DNA of 64,000 nt from Pontibacillus litoralis JSM 072002. Its GTDB lineage: Bacteria > Bacillota > Bacilli > Bacillales > BH030062. Where the stretch lies: assembly GCF_000775615.1 (NCBI RefSeq), contig NZ_AVPG01000011.1, positions 30,558-94,557 of the forward strand, read 5' to 3'. The first letter of the stretch is position 1; each line of letters starts with the position of its first letter. The position numbers and the translations under genes were made by a program. Under the pieces are notes generated by a model. The model worked only from the letters and a program-made list of their open reading frames with translations. It did not search any database and was not told the DNA's origin. Shown here piece after piece: positions 36,187 through 45,272 of the stretch.

Positions 36187-36992
36187 GAATAGAAATCAAT
36201 GATACAACCTATTATGTGAAGCGGCAGGGGAATGGTCCGCCACTATTGTTGCTTCATGGTTTTACTGGTTCTCACCATACGTGGGATTCTTTAGTAGAAT
36301 TATTGCGTACTGATTATGAGTTCATCACCATTGATTTACCAGGTCACGGGCAAACGAAAAGCAAAAATTGTTTCACGATGGAATCCGTTTGTAGTGATAT
36401 CGATCAGGTGTTGGCTGTGCTTGGCATTGCTACAGTACACATTTTGGGGTATTCCATGGGAGGAAGAACGGCTTTGTCCTTTGCTTTCCTTTTCCCTCAT
36501 CGGATTCGAAGTGTTCTACTAGAAAGCGCAAGCCCAGGTTTAGCTACCGAAGAAGAAAGATGGAATCGAGTGAAGCGTGATAAACAACTCGCCGCTACGA
36601 TTGAACAAAAAGGGGTAGAAGCGTTCGTTAATTATTGGCAAGAGCTTCCGATGTTTGCAACACAAAAAGAGCTTCCTAGCAATGTGCAGAATCAAATAAG
36701 AACGGAACGACTATCCCAGTCTGCAGAAGGGCTAGCTTCTTCTTTAAGAGGGATGGGAACAGGAGCGCAACCATCTTGGTGGCAGCGTCTATCTGAATTA
36801 AGTTGCCCAGTATTATTCATAACTGGTACACTTGATAATAAATTCACAGAGATTGCAAATGAGATGAAAAAACATTGTAACAAAGCTCGTCATATACAAG
36901 TGAAAAATAGTGGCCATGCAATTCATGTGGAACATATCGATTTTTTTGGTAAAATAGTAGATGATTTCGTATCACAAATAGAAAGCGTTTAA
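36183..36992 (+). CDS. menH: SHCHC synthase MenH (YtxM-like)
   Basis: Alpha/beta-hydrolase-fold enzyme that eliminates pyruvate from the MenD product. The catalytic serine is Ser91 in [10 protein letters not shown], the oxyanion motif is [14 protein letters not shown] near residue 25, and the histidine is in NSGHAIHVE near the end. The length of 269 residues is typical. The start codon overlaps menD (ATGA). Position in the men operon separates it from general hydrolases with the same fold. Confidence 0.95.
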   Translation: MRIEINDTTYYVKRQGNGPPLLLLHGFTGSHHTWDSLVELLRTDYEFITIDLPGHGQTKSKNCFTMESVCSDIDQVLAVLGIATVHILGYSMGGRTALSFAFLFPHRIRSVLLESASPGLATEEERWNRVKRDKQLAATIEQKGVEAFVNYWQELPMFATQKELPSNVQNQIRTERLSQSAEGLASSLRGMGTGAQPSWWQRLSELSCPVLFITGTLDNKFTEIANEMKKHCNKARHIQVKNSGHAIHVEHIDFFGKIVDDFVSQIESV

Positions 36993-37018
36993 CGTTTTGT
37001 AATAAGGAGGATATATTC

Positions 37019-37837
37019 ATGACAGTTGAATGGATAAATGAACGCCATTATGAAGACATTTTATATCAAACACATGATGGCATTGCAAAGGTTACAATTA
37101 ACCGTCCTGAAGTGCGCAATGCGTTTCGTCCACAAACCGTAAAAGAATTATTAGATGCATTTTCACATGCTCGCGATGATTCTAAAATCGGTGTTATTGT
37201 GCTAGCAGGTGCTGGTGATGAGGCGTTTTGTTCTGGAGGAGATCAGAAAGTACGTGGACACGGTGGATACGTTGGAGAAGATGAAATTCCGCGTCTTAAC
37301 GTGTTAGATTTACAACGTCTTATCCGTGTTATCCCTAAACCAGTAGTAGCTGAAGTTTCTGGCTATGCGATAGGTGGCGGTCATGTTCTACATATCGTAT
37401 GTGATTTAACAATTGCTGCAGATAATGCAATATTCGGTCAAACAGGTCCAAAAGTAGGTAGCTTTGATGCTGGTTATGGAGCAGGTTTACTAGCTCGTAT
37501 TGTTGGCCATAAGAAAGCCCGCGAAATTTGGTACCTATGCCGTCAATACAATGCACAAGAAGCCAAAGAAATGGGACTAGTAAATACAGTAGTACCATTA
37601 GAAGATTTGGAAGCAGAAACGCTGCAGTGGTGTAAAGAAATGCTAGAAAAATCACCAACTGCATTACGTTTCCTAAAAGCGTCCTTTAATGCTGATACAG
37701 ATGGTTTAGCAGGTTTACAACAAATGGGTGGAGACGCAACGCTTCTTTATTACACAACGGATGAAGCGAAAGAAGGTCGTGACGCCTTTAAAGAAAAACG
37801 TAAACCAGACTTTAAACAATTCCCTAGATTCCCTTAA
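37019..37837 (+). CDS. menB: 1,4-dihydroxy-2-naphthoyl-CoA synthase MenB
   Basis: Crotonase-fold enzyme that closes the second ring of the naphthoquinone by a Dieckmann-type reaction on OSB-CoA. The 272 residues carry [15 protein letters not shown] near residue 73, the oxyanion loop [13 protein letters not shown] near residue 113, and [16 protein letters not shown] near residue 140. The aspartate and glycines expected of MenB are present. An AAGGAGG precedes the ATG by 8 bases. It is 26 bases after menH. A hairpin separates it from menE. Confidence 0.97.
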   Translation: MTVEWINERHYEDILYQTHDGIAKVTINRPEVRNAFRPQTVKELLDAFSHARDDSKIGVIVLAGAGDEAFCSGGDQKVRGHGGYVGEDEIPRLNVLDLQRLIRVIPKPVVAEVSGYAIGGGHVLHIVCDLTIAADNAIFGQTGPKVGSFDAGYGAGLLARIVGHKKAREIWYLCRQYNAQEAKEMGLVNTVVPLEDLEAETLQWCKEMLEKSPTALRFLKASFNADTDGLAGLQQMGGDATLLYYTTDEAKEGRDAFKEKRKPDFKQFPRFP

Positions 37838-37855
37838 GTTTTGGTGAAATAAATG

Positions 37856-37893
37856 AACAAACCCTTGCTCATAACGGTGTGCAAGGGTTTGTT
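37856..37893 (+). terminator. Intercistronic hairpin between menB and menE
   Basis: AACAAACCCTTGC pairs perfectly with GCAAGGGTTTGTT, but only a poor T tract follows. It may act as a partial terminator or protect the upstream mRNA, lowering menE-menC relative to menB. Confidence 0.6.
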
Positions 37894-37918
37894 GTGATTC
37901 GAAGCGAGGAGGAGTAAG

Positions 37919-39427
37919 ATGAGTCAAGAAACGATGCCTAATTGGTTAGATAAACGAGCGAAGTTAACACCTAATCGTGTTGCGATATATTTTGAAAAGG
38001 AAAGCATTACGTTTGAGCAATTACGTCAACAATCGCTTCAATTAGCAAAGAAGTTAACGACTATAGGAGTGAGAAAAGGAACACATCTTGCTGTTTATGG
38101 TCATAATTCCGTTGACTTTGTACGATGTGTGCACGCTATTTCTTACATTGGTGCGGTTGGGGTGTTTCTGAATACGAAATTAACAGCTAAAGAAATTGTT
38201 TACCAAATTGAGGATGCACAATGCAACTATGTGATTTATGATGATGCTCTTATCGAACAAATGGAATGTGTACGTGATCAGACGGAGGTAACCGCATGCT
38301 CGTTTTCAGCATTACAGCGCATTACGATCACACCTTTCGAGCGAAAAGAGGAAGTTGATTTAGCTGATTTACATACGATTCTATATACGTCTGGAACGAC
38401 TGGTTATCCTAAAGGGGTCATGCTTTCTTATGGCAACCATTGGTGGAGTGCTGTTAGTTCTGCGCTGAATTTAGGAATTTCTGATAAGGATGAGTGGTTA
38501 GTAGCCATGCCGTTGTTTCATGTAGGGGGATTATCGACTTTATTTAAAAGCGTTATATATGGAATGCCGGTCCATTTATATGCTTCCTTCGATGTAGAGG
38601 CAGTACATGAAGCGATTATGCATCAAGGGGTATCTCACGTATCTGTCGTGTCATTAATGGCAAATAGGCTATTAAAAAGGCTAGGGGAGGGGCAATATCC
38701 ATCTTGTTTTCGGTGTATGTTACTAGGTGGTGGTCCTGCAGCCAAACCGTTATTAGAACGAGCGGCAATGAAACAAATTCCTATTATCCAAACGTACGGG
38801 ATGACGGAGACTTCTTCCCAAATTGTTACATTAAGTGCAGAAGATGCTTTAAAGAAAATTGGTTCGGCAGGAAAGGCGCTCTTTTCCGCTGAATGCAAAA
38901 TTATGATTGATTATCAAGAGGCACGACCAAATGAAGTAGGAGAAATTGTCGTGAAAGGCCCGATGGTAACAAAAGGATATTATAATCGACCTGATGTAAA
39001 TGCTCAAACAATTATAGACGGCTGGCTTTATACAGGAGATGCTGGTTATCTTGATGAAGATGGTTACTTGTATGTCGTTGACCGTCGCAAGGATTTAATT
39101 ATTTCTGGTGGAGAAAATATTTATCCGGCAGAAATAGAAAGTGTGTTAATAGGTATGGAGGCAATCAATGAAGTAGGTGTAATTGGTCAGGAAGATTGTA
39201 AATGGGGACAAGTACCTGTTGCTTTTATCGTCGTGAACAAATCTTACGAGGTAACGTTTGACGAGGTCATGGAGTATACTCAACCTAAGCTTGCTAAATA
39301 TAAATTACCTAAACGTATATACGTTGTATCATCACTGCCACGAAATGCATCGAATAAGCTAATGAGGCGACAGCTTGCTGAATGGCTTGAACGAGGAGAT
39401 GTTAGAATTGAACATGCGCTGGATTAA
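37919..39427 (+). CDS. menE: o-Succinylbenzoate-CoA ligase MenE
   Basis: Adenylate-forming enzyme that activates o-succinylbenzoate with ATP and CoA. AMP-binding signature LYTSGTTGYPKGVMLS is near residue 155. Further motifs are MTETSSQ, YTGDAGYLDEDGYLYVVDRRKD and the hinge and C-terminal lysine region (GGENIYPAEIE, PRNASNKLMRR). The length of 502 residues fits. The ATG follows GAGGAGGAG. The gene begins 81 bases after menB, past a hairpin, and menC begins inside its last codons. Confidence 0.96.
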   Translation: MSQETMPNWLDKRAKLTPNRVAIYFEKESITFEQLRQQSLQLAKKLTTIGVRKGTHLAVYGHNSVDFVRCVHAISYIGAVGVFLNTKLTAKEIVYQIEDAQCNYVIYDDALIEQMECVRDQTEVTACSFSALQRITITPFERKEEVDLADLHTILYTSGTTGYPKGVMLSYGNHWWSAVSSALNLGISDKDEWLVAMPLFHVGGLSTLFKSVIYGMPVHLYASFDVEAVHEAIMHQGVSHVSVVSLMANRLLKRLGEGQYPSCFRCMLLGGGPAAKPLLERAAMKQIPIIQTYGMTETSSQIVTLSAEDALKKIGSAGKALFSAECKIMIDYQEARPNEVGEIVVKGPMVTKGYYNRPDVNAQTIIDGWLYTGDAGYLDEDGYLYVVDRRKDLIISGGENIYPAEIESVLIGMEAINEVGVIGQEDCKWGQVPVAFIVVNKSYEVTFDEVMEYTQPKLAKYKLPKRIYVVSSLPRNASNKLMRRQLAEWLERGDVRIEHALD

Positions 39428-40511
39428 GCTTTATCGTTATGAAATGGAGCTTGTTCATCCATTTCGCACACATGCTGGCATAGTTCGCATGAGAGAAGGA
39501 ATTCTTGTCCAGGTAGTTGATGAGCATAATCGGGAAGGATGGGGGGAAGGGGTTGCTTTTACTACTCCTTTCTATACGCATGAGACGGTGCAATCCTCTT
39601 GGGATATGTTAACGGAACATTTTATTCCAGTATTAAAGCAATGGAACATACAACATCCTACTGATATCGCTCGCCATTTAACCATATTTCAGGGGAATCA
39701 AATGGCCAAAGCTGCTATGGAAGCAGCGGTATGGGATTTATATGCGAAGCAACAGCAGAAATCATTATCGAAACTAATCGGTGGTACAAAAGGAGAAATC
39801 GCTGCTGGTGTCGTGCTCGGTTTACAAGATGATATAGAGAAATTATTACCACTGTATAAGGAAGCAGGTTATCGGCGTTTTAAATTGAAAGTGCAAAAAG
39901 GGAAAGAAAGAAATCGACTAGAGCTTGCAAGCCGTTATGTACCCACTGACGAGTTAATGTTTGATGGCAACGGTGCTTATGATGAACAAGACATGGATCA
40001 CCTTCTATCACTTGATGATTTGGGATTAATGATGATAGAACAGCCGTTTCGTCCAGGAGATTATTATCTTCACGCCCAATTACAAAAGCGCATGAAAACG
40101 CCAATTTGTTTAGATGAGAGTATTGAAAGCTATAACGATGCTGATCAAGCATTGCGTTTCCAAAGCTGTCAAGTGATAAATATAAAAATAGGTCGGGTAG
40201 GTGGTATGACAGAAGCAATTCGAATCCACCATTTATGCGCCTCTAAAGGAGTACCAGTATGGTGTGGTGGCATGCTAGAAACTGGTATATCACGTGCTCA
40301 TAATATTGCATTGGCTAGCTTATCTAACTTTACAATACCTGGTGATATATCAGCATCGAATCGATATTGGCACAAGGACGTTATTGTGCCAGAAGTACAA
40401 CTAATCAAAGGGATGATCCATGTACCACATCGAAATGGGATTGGGTATGATGTAAATAAAGCGTTTCTTTCAACTATTACAACAGATGTATATTTCCATG
40501 AGTTCAAATAA
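39408..40511 (+). CDS. menC: o-Succinylbenzoate synthase MenC
   Basis: Enolase-superfamily enzyme that dehydrates SHCHC to o-succinylbenzoate. Conserved parts are the KLKVQKG lysine motif near residue 165, the metal ligands in MFDGNGAYD, IEQP and LDESIE, and the second lysine region NIKIGRVGG. The C-terminal half closely resembles B. subtilis MenC (VWCGGMLETGISRAHN). The start is uncertain: TTG 39408 lies 9 bases after GAGGAG, and ATG 39414 is two codons later. Either lies within the end of menE (overlap of 20 or 14 bases), so expression is probably coupled. Confidence 0.93.
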   Translation: MNMRWIKLYRYEMELVHPFRTHAGIVRMREGILVQVVDEHNREGWGEGVAFTTPFYTHETVQSSWDMLTEHFIPVLKQWNIQHPTDIARHLTIFQGNQMAKAAMEAAVWDLYAKQQQKSLSKLIGGTKGEIAAGVVLGLQDDIEKLLPLYKEAGYRRFKLKVQKGKERNRLELASRYVPTDELMFDGNGAYDEQDMDHLLSLDDLGLMMIEQPFRPGDYYLHAQLQKRMKTPICLDESIESYNDADQALRFQSCQVINIKIGRVGGMTEAIRIHHLCASKGVPVWCGGMLETGISRAHNIALASLSNFTIPGDISASNRYWHKDVIVPEVQLIKGMIHVPHRNGIGYDVNKAFLSTITTDVYFHEFK

Positions 40512-40517
40512 GAGGTG

Positions 40518-40790
40518 TTAGTTTCCTTGACTTGTGTAGATAAGTAGATGGCTATCATTTTGTTTATTCAGATGTGTTAAGGAAACAATTTTTTTCTCCT
40601 TTTGTTTCAGTTGATGAAGTACGTAGGTAGTCATCATTTGTTCCAATTCTTCTTTCGTACATTCTTGTATAAGTTTACATAAATCTTCATAATCTAATTG
40701 TTCGATAATGGACTGGGTGAATAAATGTAAATGATCATTCGTATCAAAATGCTTGTAATAAAGTTCAAACAGGTTATCAGCAAACTTCAA
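40518..40790 (-). CDS. Small acidic helical protein, DUF6154-like
   Basis: A 90-residue protein beginning MKFADNLFELYYKHF. An acidic helical stretch follows (IIEQLDYEDLCKLIQECTKEELEQMM) and then a basic tail. It recalls the DUF6154 family of Bacillaceae, function unknown, but I hold that identification loosely. The AAAGGATG ribosome binding site precedes the ATG at 40790. It is convergent with menC, with six bases between the stop codons. Confidence 0.6.
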   Translation of the reverse strand: MKFADNLFELYYKHFDTNDHLHLFTQSIIEQLDYEDLCKLIQECTKEELEQMMTTYVLHQLKQKEKKIVSLTHLNKQNDSHLLIYTSQGN

Positions 40791-41003
40791 TTTATGTCAT
40801 CCTTTCCTTGAATTGCCGTCTTATTTTTAGTTCATAGATCACGTTGTAGCTCGTGTTTTACTATCTCTATGCAGCCTTTCTTAAGTTCAGAATATTCTTG
40901 GTATTTTAAGGTGTGTACTAAATTTACAAATGAGTTACTTTTCGCGTTATGTTATTCATAAATATAAAGCAAAGAGTAAAAACTAAAGGTAGGAGGGTGA
41001 AGC

Positions 41004-41360
41004 ATGGATGAGAAAAAAACGTTTTATATTAACTTAGGAAGTAGAGAAATATCTCGCTTTAAAACGGGTAACAACGATGCGTTCTCCATTCGAGCGACAG
41101 AGGAACAAATGTATGAGTTAAGAGAAATATTGAATGAAGTATTTGATTCAGATGAACGAACATTCTGGCGTACACATATCCCTTTTAAACATTATTCAGA
41201 GGATAACGATAATGATGAATACGATGGTTATATGCGTAAAGCGTATCAAATGATTTATGAGCTAGGGGATGAAGATACAAAAACGTTTATTCATGAAATA
41301 GGTATGGATGAGCATGTGGAAAATGGAACTATTTATGGCAAGGAAGACCCTCTATCTTAA
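41004..41360 (+). CDS. Conserved hypothetical protein
   Basis: A 118-residue acidic, soluble protein that I cannot name. It opens with KTFYINLGSREISR, a short strand-rich stretch. A helical middle follows (EEQMYELREILNEVFD), then HIPFKHYSEDNDNDEYDGYM and the closing helix YQMIYELGDEDTKTFIHEIGM. The ATG follows GGAGGGTG. It has its own terminator, whose stem overlaps the stop codon. No clue to function comes from the neighbours. Confidence 0.7.
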   Translation: MDEKKTFYINLGSREISRFKTGNNDAFSIRATEEQMYELREILNEVFDSDERTFWRTHIPFKHYSEDNDNDEYDGYMRKAYQMIYELGDEDTKTFIHEIGMDEHVENGTIYGKEDPLS

Positions 41361-41375
41361 TTTAGAGGGTTTTTG
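41348..41375 (+). terminator. Terminator overlapping the end of the 41004-41360 gene
   Basis: ACCCTCTA pairs with TAGAGGGT and is followed by TTTTT. The stop codon lies in the loop. Confidence 0.85.
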
Positions 41376-41472
41376 GCATGTACTACGTGCAAAAGAGCAT
41401 AAAAGAAAGGTTTACAGCGTGAAAGAAAAAGGAATATACACAATAAGCAATTAATTTAGGAGGATGTTAAAC

Positions 41473-42045
41473 GTGTATTCGTTTATGAAAAGAAAACAAC
41501 TCTTTCCTACTATAATGGCATGTGTTATCGTTTTAGTATTCATTCCATTTCTGAATACGTCTGCAAACGCCAATAAAAATATGTCGAGTAATGAGCATAG
41601 TATTCGTGAATCAACGACTACTCAGAAATCGAATGAAATGTCCCGAGAAATAAGTGATGTAGAACTGACCAATGATGAAGTAGCGCGTATTGCAGAGCAG
41701 TTTATGGAGAAGCTTGTTCAAGAAACGGATCGTCAGGGCAAAGTAGTGAACTTTGACACGAAGCAGCAATTAATCCAATCTTTTCACACTTTAACACATA
41801 CGGATGTTGCTAAGGAATATGTTGATTTTTATTATAAAGAGTATAATAATGGTTTATATATCATCCCAACGGAAACACCACCTTGGTTCCAACCATCCAA
41901 TGCATTTCAAACAAAGACTTTAGCGAACGGCAATGTACAGGTTGTGCAACACAATCAGTCTGATTTATATGGCGATTATACGATTGCCTTACAATTTGGA
42001 TATGAAGATAATCAATGGAAAATAGTGAACATCCAACATAAGTAA
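41473..42045 (+). CDS. Secreted or membrane-anchored hypothetical protein
   Basis: A 190-residue protein with a signal peptide: a basic start (MYSFMKRKQ), a hydrophobic core to about residue 30 and a possible cleavage at ANA. A Ser/Thr-rich linker follows and then a domain of about 130 residues (ISDVELTNDEVARIAEQFMEKL onward). It ends in a strand-rich part (LYGDYTIALQFGYEDNQWKIVNI) that looks like an NTF2-like or DUF-type extracellular domain. I do not recognise the family. The start is GTG 41473, nine bases after AGGAGG; ATG 41464 touches that site. ytkD follows 38 bases later and may be co-transcribed. Confidence 0.68.
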   Translation: MYSFMKRKQLFPTIMACVIVLVFIPFLNTSANANKNMSSNEHSIRESTTTQKSNEMSREISDVELTNDEVARIAEQFMEKLVQETDRQGKVVNFDTKQQLIQSFHTLTHTDVAKEYVDFYYKEYNNGLYIIPTETPPWFQPSNAFQTKTLANGNVQVVQHNQSDLYGDYTIALQFGYEDNQWKIVNIQHK

Positions 42046-42083
42046 TACGTATGGAAACGAAGTATTGAAGGCAGTTGATAAAC

Positions 42084-42557
42084 ATGATAACTTTTTATGA
42101 TTTTTATAACAATGAAGTGAAGCTCTCGTTTAAAAATCACCCTTTTTCTAAACATCCGAAACATGTATGGGTTATTTGTCGATACAATGATTCGTGGTTG
42201 TTAACGAAGCATAAGGACCGTGGTTTGGAATTTCCAGGTGGTAAAGTAGAGGATGGGGAAACACCAGAGCAAGCAGCGGTACGGGAGGTTATGGAGGAGA
42301 CAGGCGGAGTAGTTGAGCAGTTGCATTATATCGGTCAGTATGCGGTCGATGGTAAAGGCGGTAGTATTATTAAGAATGTTTACTTTACGACAATTAATGA
42401 GCTGATTACGAAAGAACACTACTTAGAAACGGAAGGTCCTGTCTGTTTAGAACATATTCCTAGTACGGTGAAACAGGATCCATGCTTTAGCTTTATGATG
42501 AAAGATGACGTACTTTCCTATAGTTTAGAATATATAAGGACAGCTCAGTTGCTTTAA
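42084..42557 (+). CDS. ytkD: Nudix hydrolase YtkD (RNA pyrophosphohydrolase/8-oxo-dGTPase type)
   Basis: Nudix enzyme of 157 residues. The Nudix box is complete, GGKVEDGETPEQAAVREVMEETG at about residues 55-77, with the REVxEE metal ligands. The N-terminus (FYDFYNNEVKLSF, HPKHVWVICRY) and length match B. subtilis YtkD, reported both as an 8-oxo-dGTP-cleaving enzyme and as an mRNA 5'-pyrophosphohydrolase. I chose ATG 42084; the in-frame TTG at 42075 is too close to GAAGG. The 3' end overlaps a strong bidirectional terminator shared with ytlD. Confidence 0.9.
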   Translation: MITFYDFYNNEVKLSFKNHPFSKHPKHVWVICRYNDSWLLTKHKDRGLEFPGGKVEDGETPEQAAVREVMEETGGVVEQLHYIGQYAVDGKGGSIIKNVYFTTINELITKEHYLETEGPVCLEHIPSTVKQDPCFSFMMKDDVLSYSLEYIRTAQLL

Positions 42558-42580
42558 AAGGGTGCAACTGAGCTGTCCTT
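42537..42580. terminator. Bidirectional terminator between ytkD and ytlD
   Basis: AAGGACAGCTCAGTTGC pairs with GCAACTGAGCTGTCCTT across the ytkD stop codon and up to the ytlD stop codon. Confidence 0.88.
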
Positions 42581-43379
42581 AATTCATTAGTCGTCTTTCT
42601 AATCGCTCAACCAATTGATACATAATGGCGGCACAAATAGCAATTAAAAGTAAGCTTGCTAGCACTAAGGTGAAGTCGAAAACTTGAAACCCGTATATAA
42701 TTAAATAGCCTAAGCCTTTTTGGGAAACGAGAAATTCTCCGACAATAACGCCTACCCAAGATAAACCAACATTTACTTTAAAGGTGGAAATAATGGTCGT
42801 GAATGAGGCGGGCAATACTGCTTCTTTAAAGCTTTGATAACGGCTTGCTCCAAAGCTAGCTAATACTTTTAAATAATTTTCATCTACGTTCTGGAATGCT
42901 GTATACACGACGATGGTTGTAATAATGATGCTAATAAAAGCGCCCATAGCAATGATAGAAGCATACCCTGGTCCTAAAGCGACTATAATAATCGGACCAA
43001 GTGCTACTTTAGGCATCGCATTTAAAATGACTAGATAAGGATCAGATATTCTTGATAATTTAGGGGACCACCATAAGAGAGAGGCTAACAATATACCTAG
43101 AATGGTCCCTAATAGGAAGCCGATAATGGTTTCCAGAACGGTAACTTGCAAATGGATAAAGATTGTTTGATCGACCATTTTATCCACAAGTAATTGTACA
43201 ATGTTGGTCGGTGAACTAAAGATAAGCGGATCGATCCAATGTAGTCTGCTAATGATTTCCCAAATAGAAAAGAAGGCGATAAAAATAATAACTTGCCACA
43301 TGAGGATGGACCGTTTTTCCTTCTTGGCTTGTTTTTTATATTGTTCGAACCGTTGATTATCTGTTTGTTGATGATTCAA
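42579..43379 (-). CDS. ytlD: ABC importer permease YtlD (SsuC/NrtB type)
   Basis: Membrane permease of 266 residues with six or so membrane segments, in the nitrate/sulfonate/thiamine-precursor branch of ABC importers. The EAA-type loop is [22 protein letters not shown] near residue 180, typical of this branch. The start is TTG at 43379, ten bases after GGGAGGAG. It overlaps the end of ytlC by 23 bases. It is the last gene of ytlA-ytlC-ytlD. The substrate is unknown; no riboswitch precedes the operon that would point to thiamine. Confidence 0.9.
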   Translation of the reverse strand: MNHQQTDNQRFEQYKKQAKKEKRSILMWQVIIFIAFFSIWEIISRLHWIDPLIFSSPTNIVQLLVDKMVDQTIFIHLQVTVLETIIGFLLGTILGILLASLLWWSPKLSRISDPYLVILNAMPKVALGPIIIVALGPGYASIIAMGAFISIIITTIVVYTAFQNVDENYLKVLASFGASRYQSFKEAVLPASFTTIISTFKVNVGLSWVGVIVGEFLVSQKGLGYLIIYGFQVFDFTLVLASLLLIAICAAIMYQLVERLERRLMN

Positions 43380-44136
43380 GAGAGTTCAACTCCTCCCATA
43401 TGTGTTGAAATAATGCAGGGAAATCATGATGTTGTCTTGCTTCAAATGGAGTTAGTTGCTGTAAGTTTTCTGGCACATGGAAAGAACTAAAGACAGAGCC
43501 GGGACTAGCTGAAAATAAATAAATCTTATCACTCATAGCGATGGCCTCTCCGATATCATGGGTGACAAGAATGGATGTTTTGTTAAATTGTTTTAGTGTG
43601 TTTGATACTAAATCTTCTAGCTTTAATTTCGTTTGGTAATCGAGAGCAGAGAAAGGTTCATCTAACAATAGAATGTGTGGGTCTGTCATAAGTGTTCTAA
43701 CGAGAGCGGCGCGTTGCCTCATGCCACCAGATAATTGAGAAGGGTATGCATGTAGAACATCTTCTAAACCGATTTCTGTTAAGGATTGTATCGCTAACTG
43801 CTGCAGTCCATTCGTTAACGTACCTTTAATATGTGGACCGAGTAACACGTTATCTACTATCGTTTTCCATGGAAATAAATAATCTTGTTGAAGCATATAA
43901 CCGATGGAGACAGATGGGCGTTGAACAGTCGTATTATTGACACGTACAGAACCTTCTGTAGGAGTAATAATTCCTGCGATAATAGAAAGTAAGGTTGATT
44001 TCCCGCACCCACTTGGGCCGATAAAAGAAATAAATTGTCCTTCTTCTACTGATAAAGAAATGGATTGTAACGCCTTCGTATAATTCATTTTTGTGAAATA
44101 TTGATGGGAAACGTTGTCGATAGATAGGAAAGCCAT
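43357..44136 (-). CDS. ytlC: ABC importer ATPase YtlC (SsuB/TauB type)
   Basis: ATPase of 259 residues. Walker A is GPSGCGKST near residue 41, the Q-loop [10 protein letters not shown] near 82, the signature [11 protein letters not shown] near 134, Walker [14 protein letters not shown] near 155, and VTHDIGEAI carries the switch histidine. These features place it with the nitrate/taurine/sulfonate importers. The ATG follows AAGGGGGAA. It lies 11 bases downstream of ytlA and overlaps ytlD, forming a typical importer operon. Confidence 0.93.
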   Translation of the reverse strand: MAFLSIDNVSHQYFTKMNYTKALQSISLSVEEGQFISFIGPSGCGKSTLLSIIAGIITPTEGSVRVNNTTVQRPSVSIGYMLQQDYLFPWKTIVDNVLLGPHIKGTLTNGLQQLAIQSLTEIGLEDVLHAYPSQLSGGMRQRAALVRTLMTDPHILLLDEPFSALDYQTKLKLEDLVSNTLKQFNKTSILVTHDIGEAIAMSDKIYLFSASPGSVFSSFHVPENLQQLTPFEARQHHDFPALFQHIWEELNSLESSTNR

Positions 44137-44147
44137 ACTGTTCCCCC

Positions 44148-45140
44148 TTATTCCTGTATGACTTTCGTCGCTATTTCGGTATTGACGAGTGTATTATGGT
44201 TTACGTCTTTCGGGAGTTCTCCTGCTGCGTCCATAACATTTTTTAGGTTGTTCCATTCTTCTTCATCAAGAATAGGGTCTGTTGCAAATGATCCTTGACT
44301 TTTGTAACGCTCTACAACTGTTTCTAACAACTCCAATTCTGTGTCTTCAAAGTAAGGATGAATCACTTCAGCAATTTCTTTAGCGCTATGTTCTTGTACC
44401 CATGTTTGTGCTTTATATAGTGCTCTAGTGAATTTTTTCATATCTTCTTTATTCTCTTCCAAATAACTTTCTTTCGCCATGAAGGATGTATATGGTAAAT
44501 GTCCTGATTCCTCTCCAAAAGATGCGATAATATGTCCTTTTCCTTCTTTTTCGAAAATGCTTGCAGTAGGTTCAAATAGTTGGACATAATCACCTGTACC
44601 AGAAGCAAAAGCGTTCGGTATGTTAGCAAATTCGATGCTTTGAATTAAATCTAAGTCGTTGTGTGGATCGACCCCTTTTTGTTTTAATACATACTCACCA
44701 GACATTTGTGGCATTCCACCTTTGCGTTGTCCGAGAAAAGTGCTTCCTTTTAAATCTTCCCATTTAAAATTCGGTTTCCTTTCTCTAGCGATTAAAAACG
44801 TACCGTCGGTTTGGGTTAATTGTGCGAAATTAATAACAGGGTCTGTGGCACCTTGAGAGTAGACATAAATAGATGTCTCTGATCCAACTAGGGCAACATC
44901 AGCTCCACCTGAAATTAAGGTAGTCATCGTCTTGTCTCCACCCCATGTTGTTTTTAATTCTACATCTAACCCCTCATCAGCAAAAAAACCTTTTTCTAAA
45001 GCAACATATTGAGGGGCATAGAAAATAGAACGTGTTACTTCTGCTACTTGAATAGTAGTTGATGTATTCGAACATGCGGCCAACGGAAATATTAACATGC
45101 ACACAAATGCTACCATGACTAAGATGGGTCGTTTCTTCAT
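44148..45140 (-). CDS. ytlA: ABC importer substrate-binding lipoprotein YtlA
   Basis: Lipid-anchored solute-binding protein of 330 residues, NMT1/SsuA-like. The signal peptide ends in LAAC (Cys23). Family sequences are SIFYAPQYVALEKGFFADEGLDVEL near residue 37 and TTLISGGADVALVGSE near 72, the usual start of pyrimidine-precursor, sulfonate and nitrate binding proteins. The ATG at 45140 follows GAGGAGGAT. It is the first gene of the operon. The ligand cannot be told from sequence. Confidence 0.92.
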   Translation of the reverse strand: MKKRPILVMVAFVCMLIFPLAACSNTSTTIQVAEVTRSIFYAPQYVALEKGFFADEGLDVELKTTWGGDKTMTTLISGGADVALVGSETSIYVYSQGATDPVINFAQLTQTDGTFLIARERKPNFKWEDLKGSTFLGQRKGGMPQMSGEYVLKQKGVDPHNDLDLIQSIEFANIPNAFASGTGDYVQLFEPTASIFEKEGKGHIIASFGEESGHLPYTSFMAKESYLEENKEDMKKFTRALYKAQTWVQEHSAKEIAEVIHPYFEDTELELLETVVERYKSQGSFATDPILDEEEWNNLKNVMDAAGELPKDVNHNTLVNTEIATKVIQE

Positions 45141-45225
45141 GGATGATCCTCCTCTTGTTTAGAACTATAGTTAGATACGATAGCATATGTTTGCATACGT
45201 TATGTGTGCCTAATGTACACAAGAA

Positions 45226-45258
45226 TAAAAAAGCTAACCCATTGAAATAGGTTAGCTT
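45226..45258 (-). terminator. Terminator after pckA
   Basis: On the minus strand, AAGCTAACC pairs with GGGTTAGCTT, followed by TTTTTT. It lies just past the pckA stop codon. Confidence 0.9.
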
Positions 45259-45272
45259 AAGGGAAAAACAAT

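Noticed and set aside
37335..37664. Antisense frame of 109 codons within menB
   Set aside because: It is a shadow of a well-conserved gene, has no ribosome binding site, and its residue composition is repetitive.
40791..41003. Small RNA or riboswitch between two unknown genes
   Set aside because: AT-rich, with no recognisable aptamer sequence or terminator.
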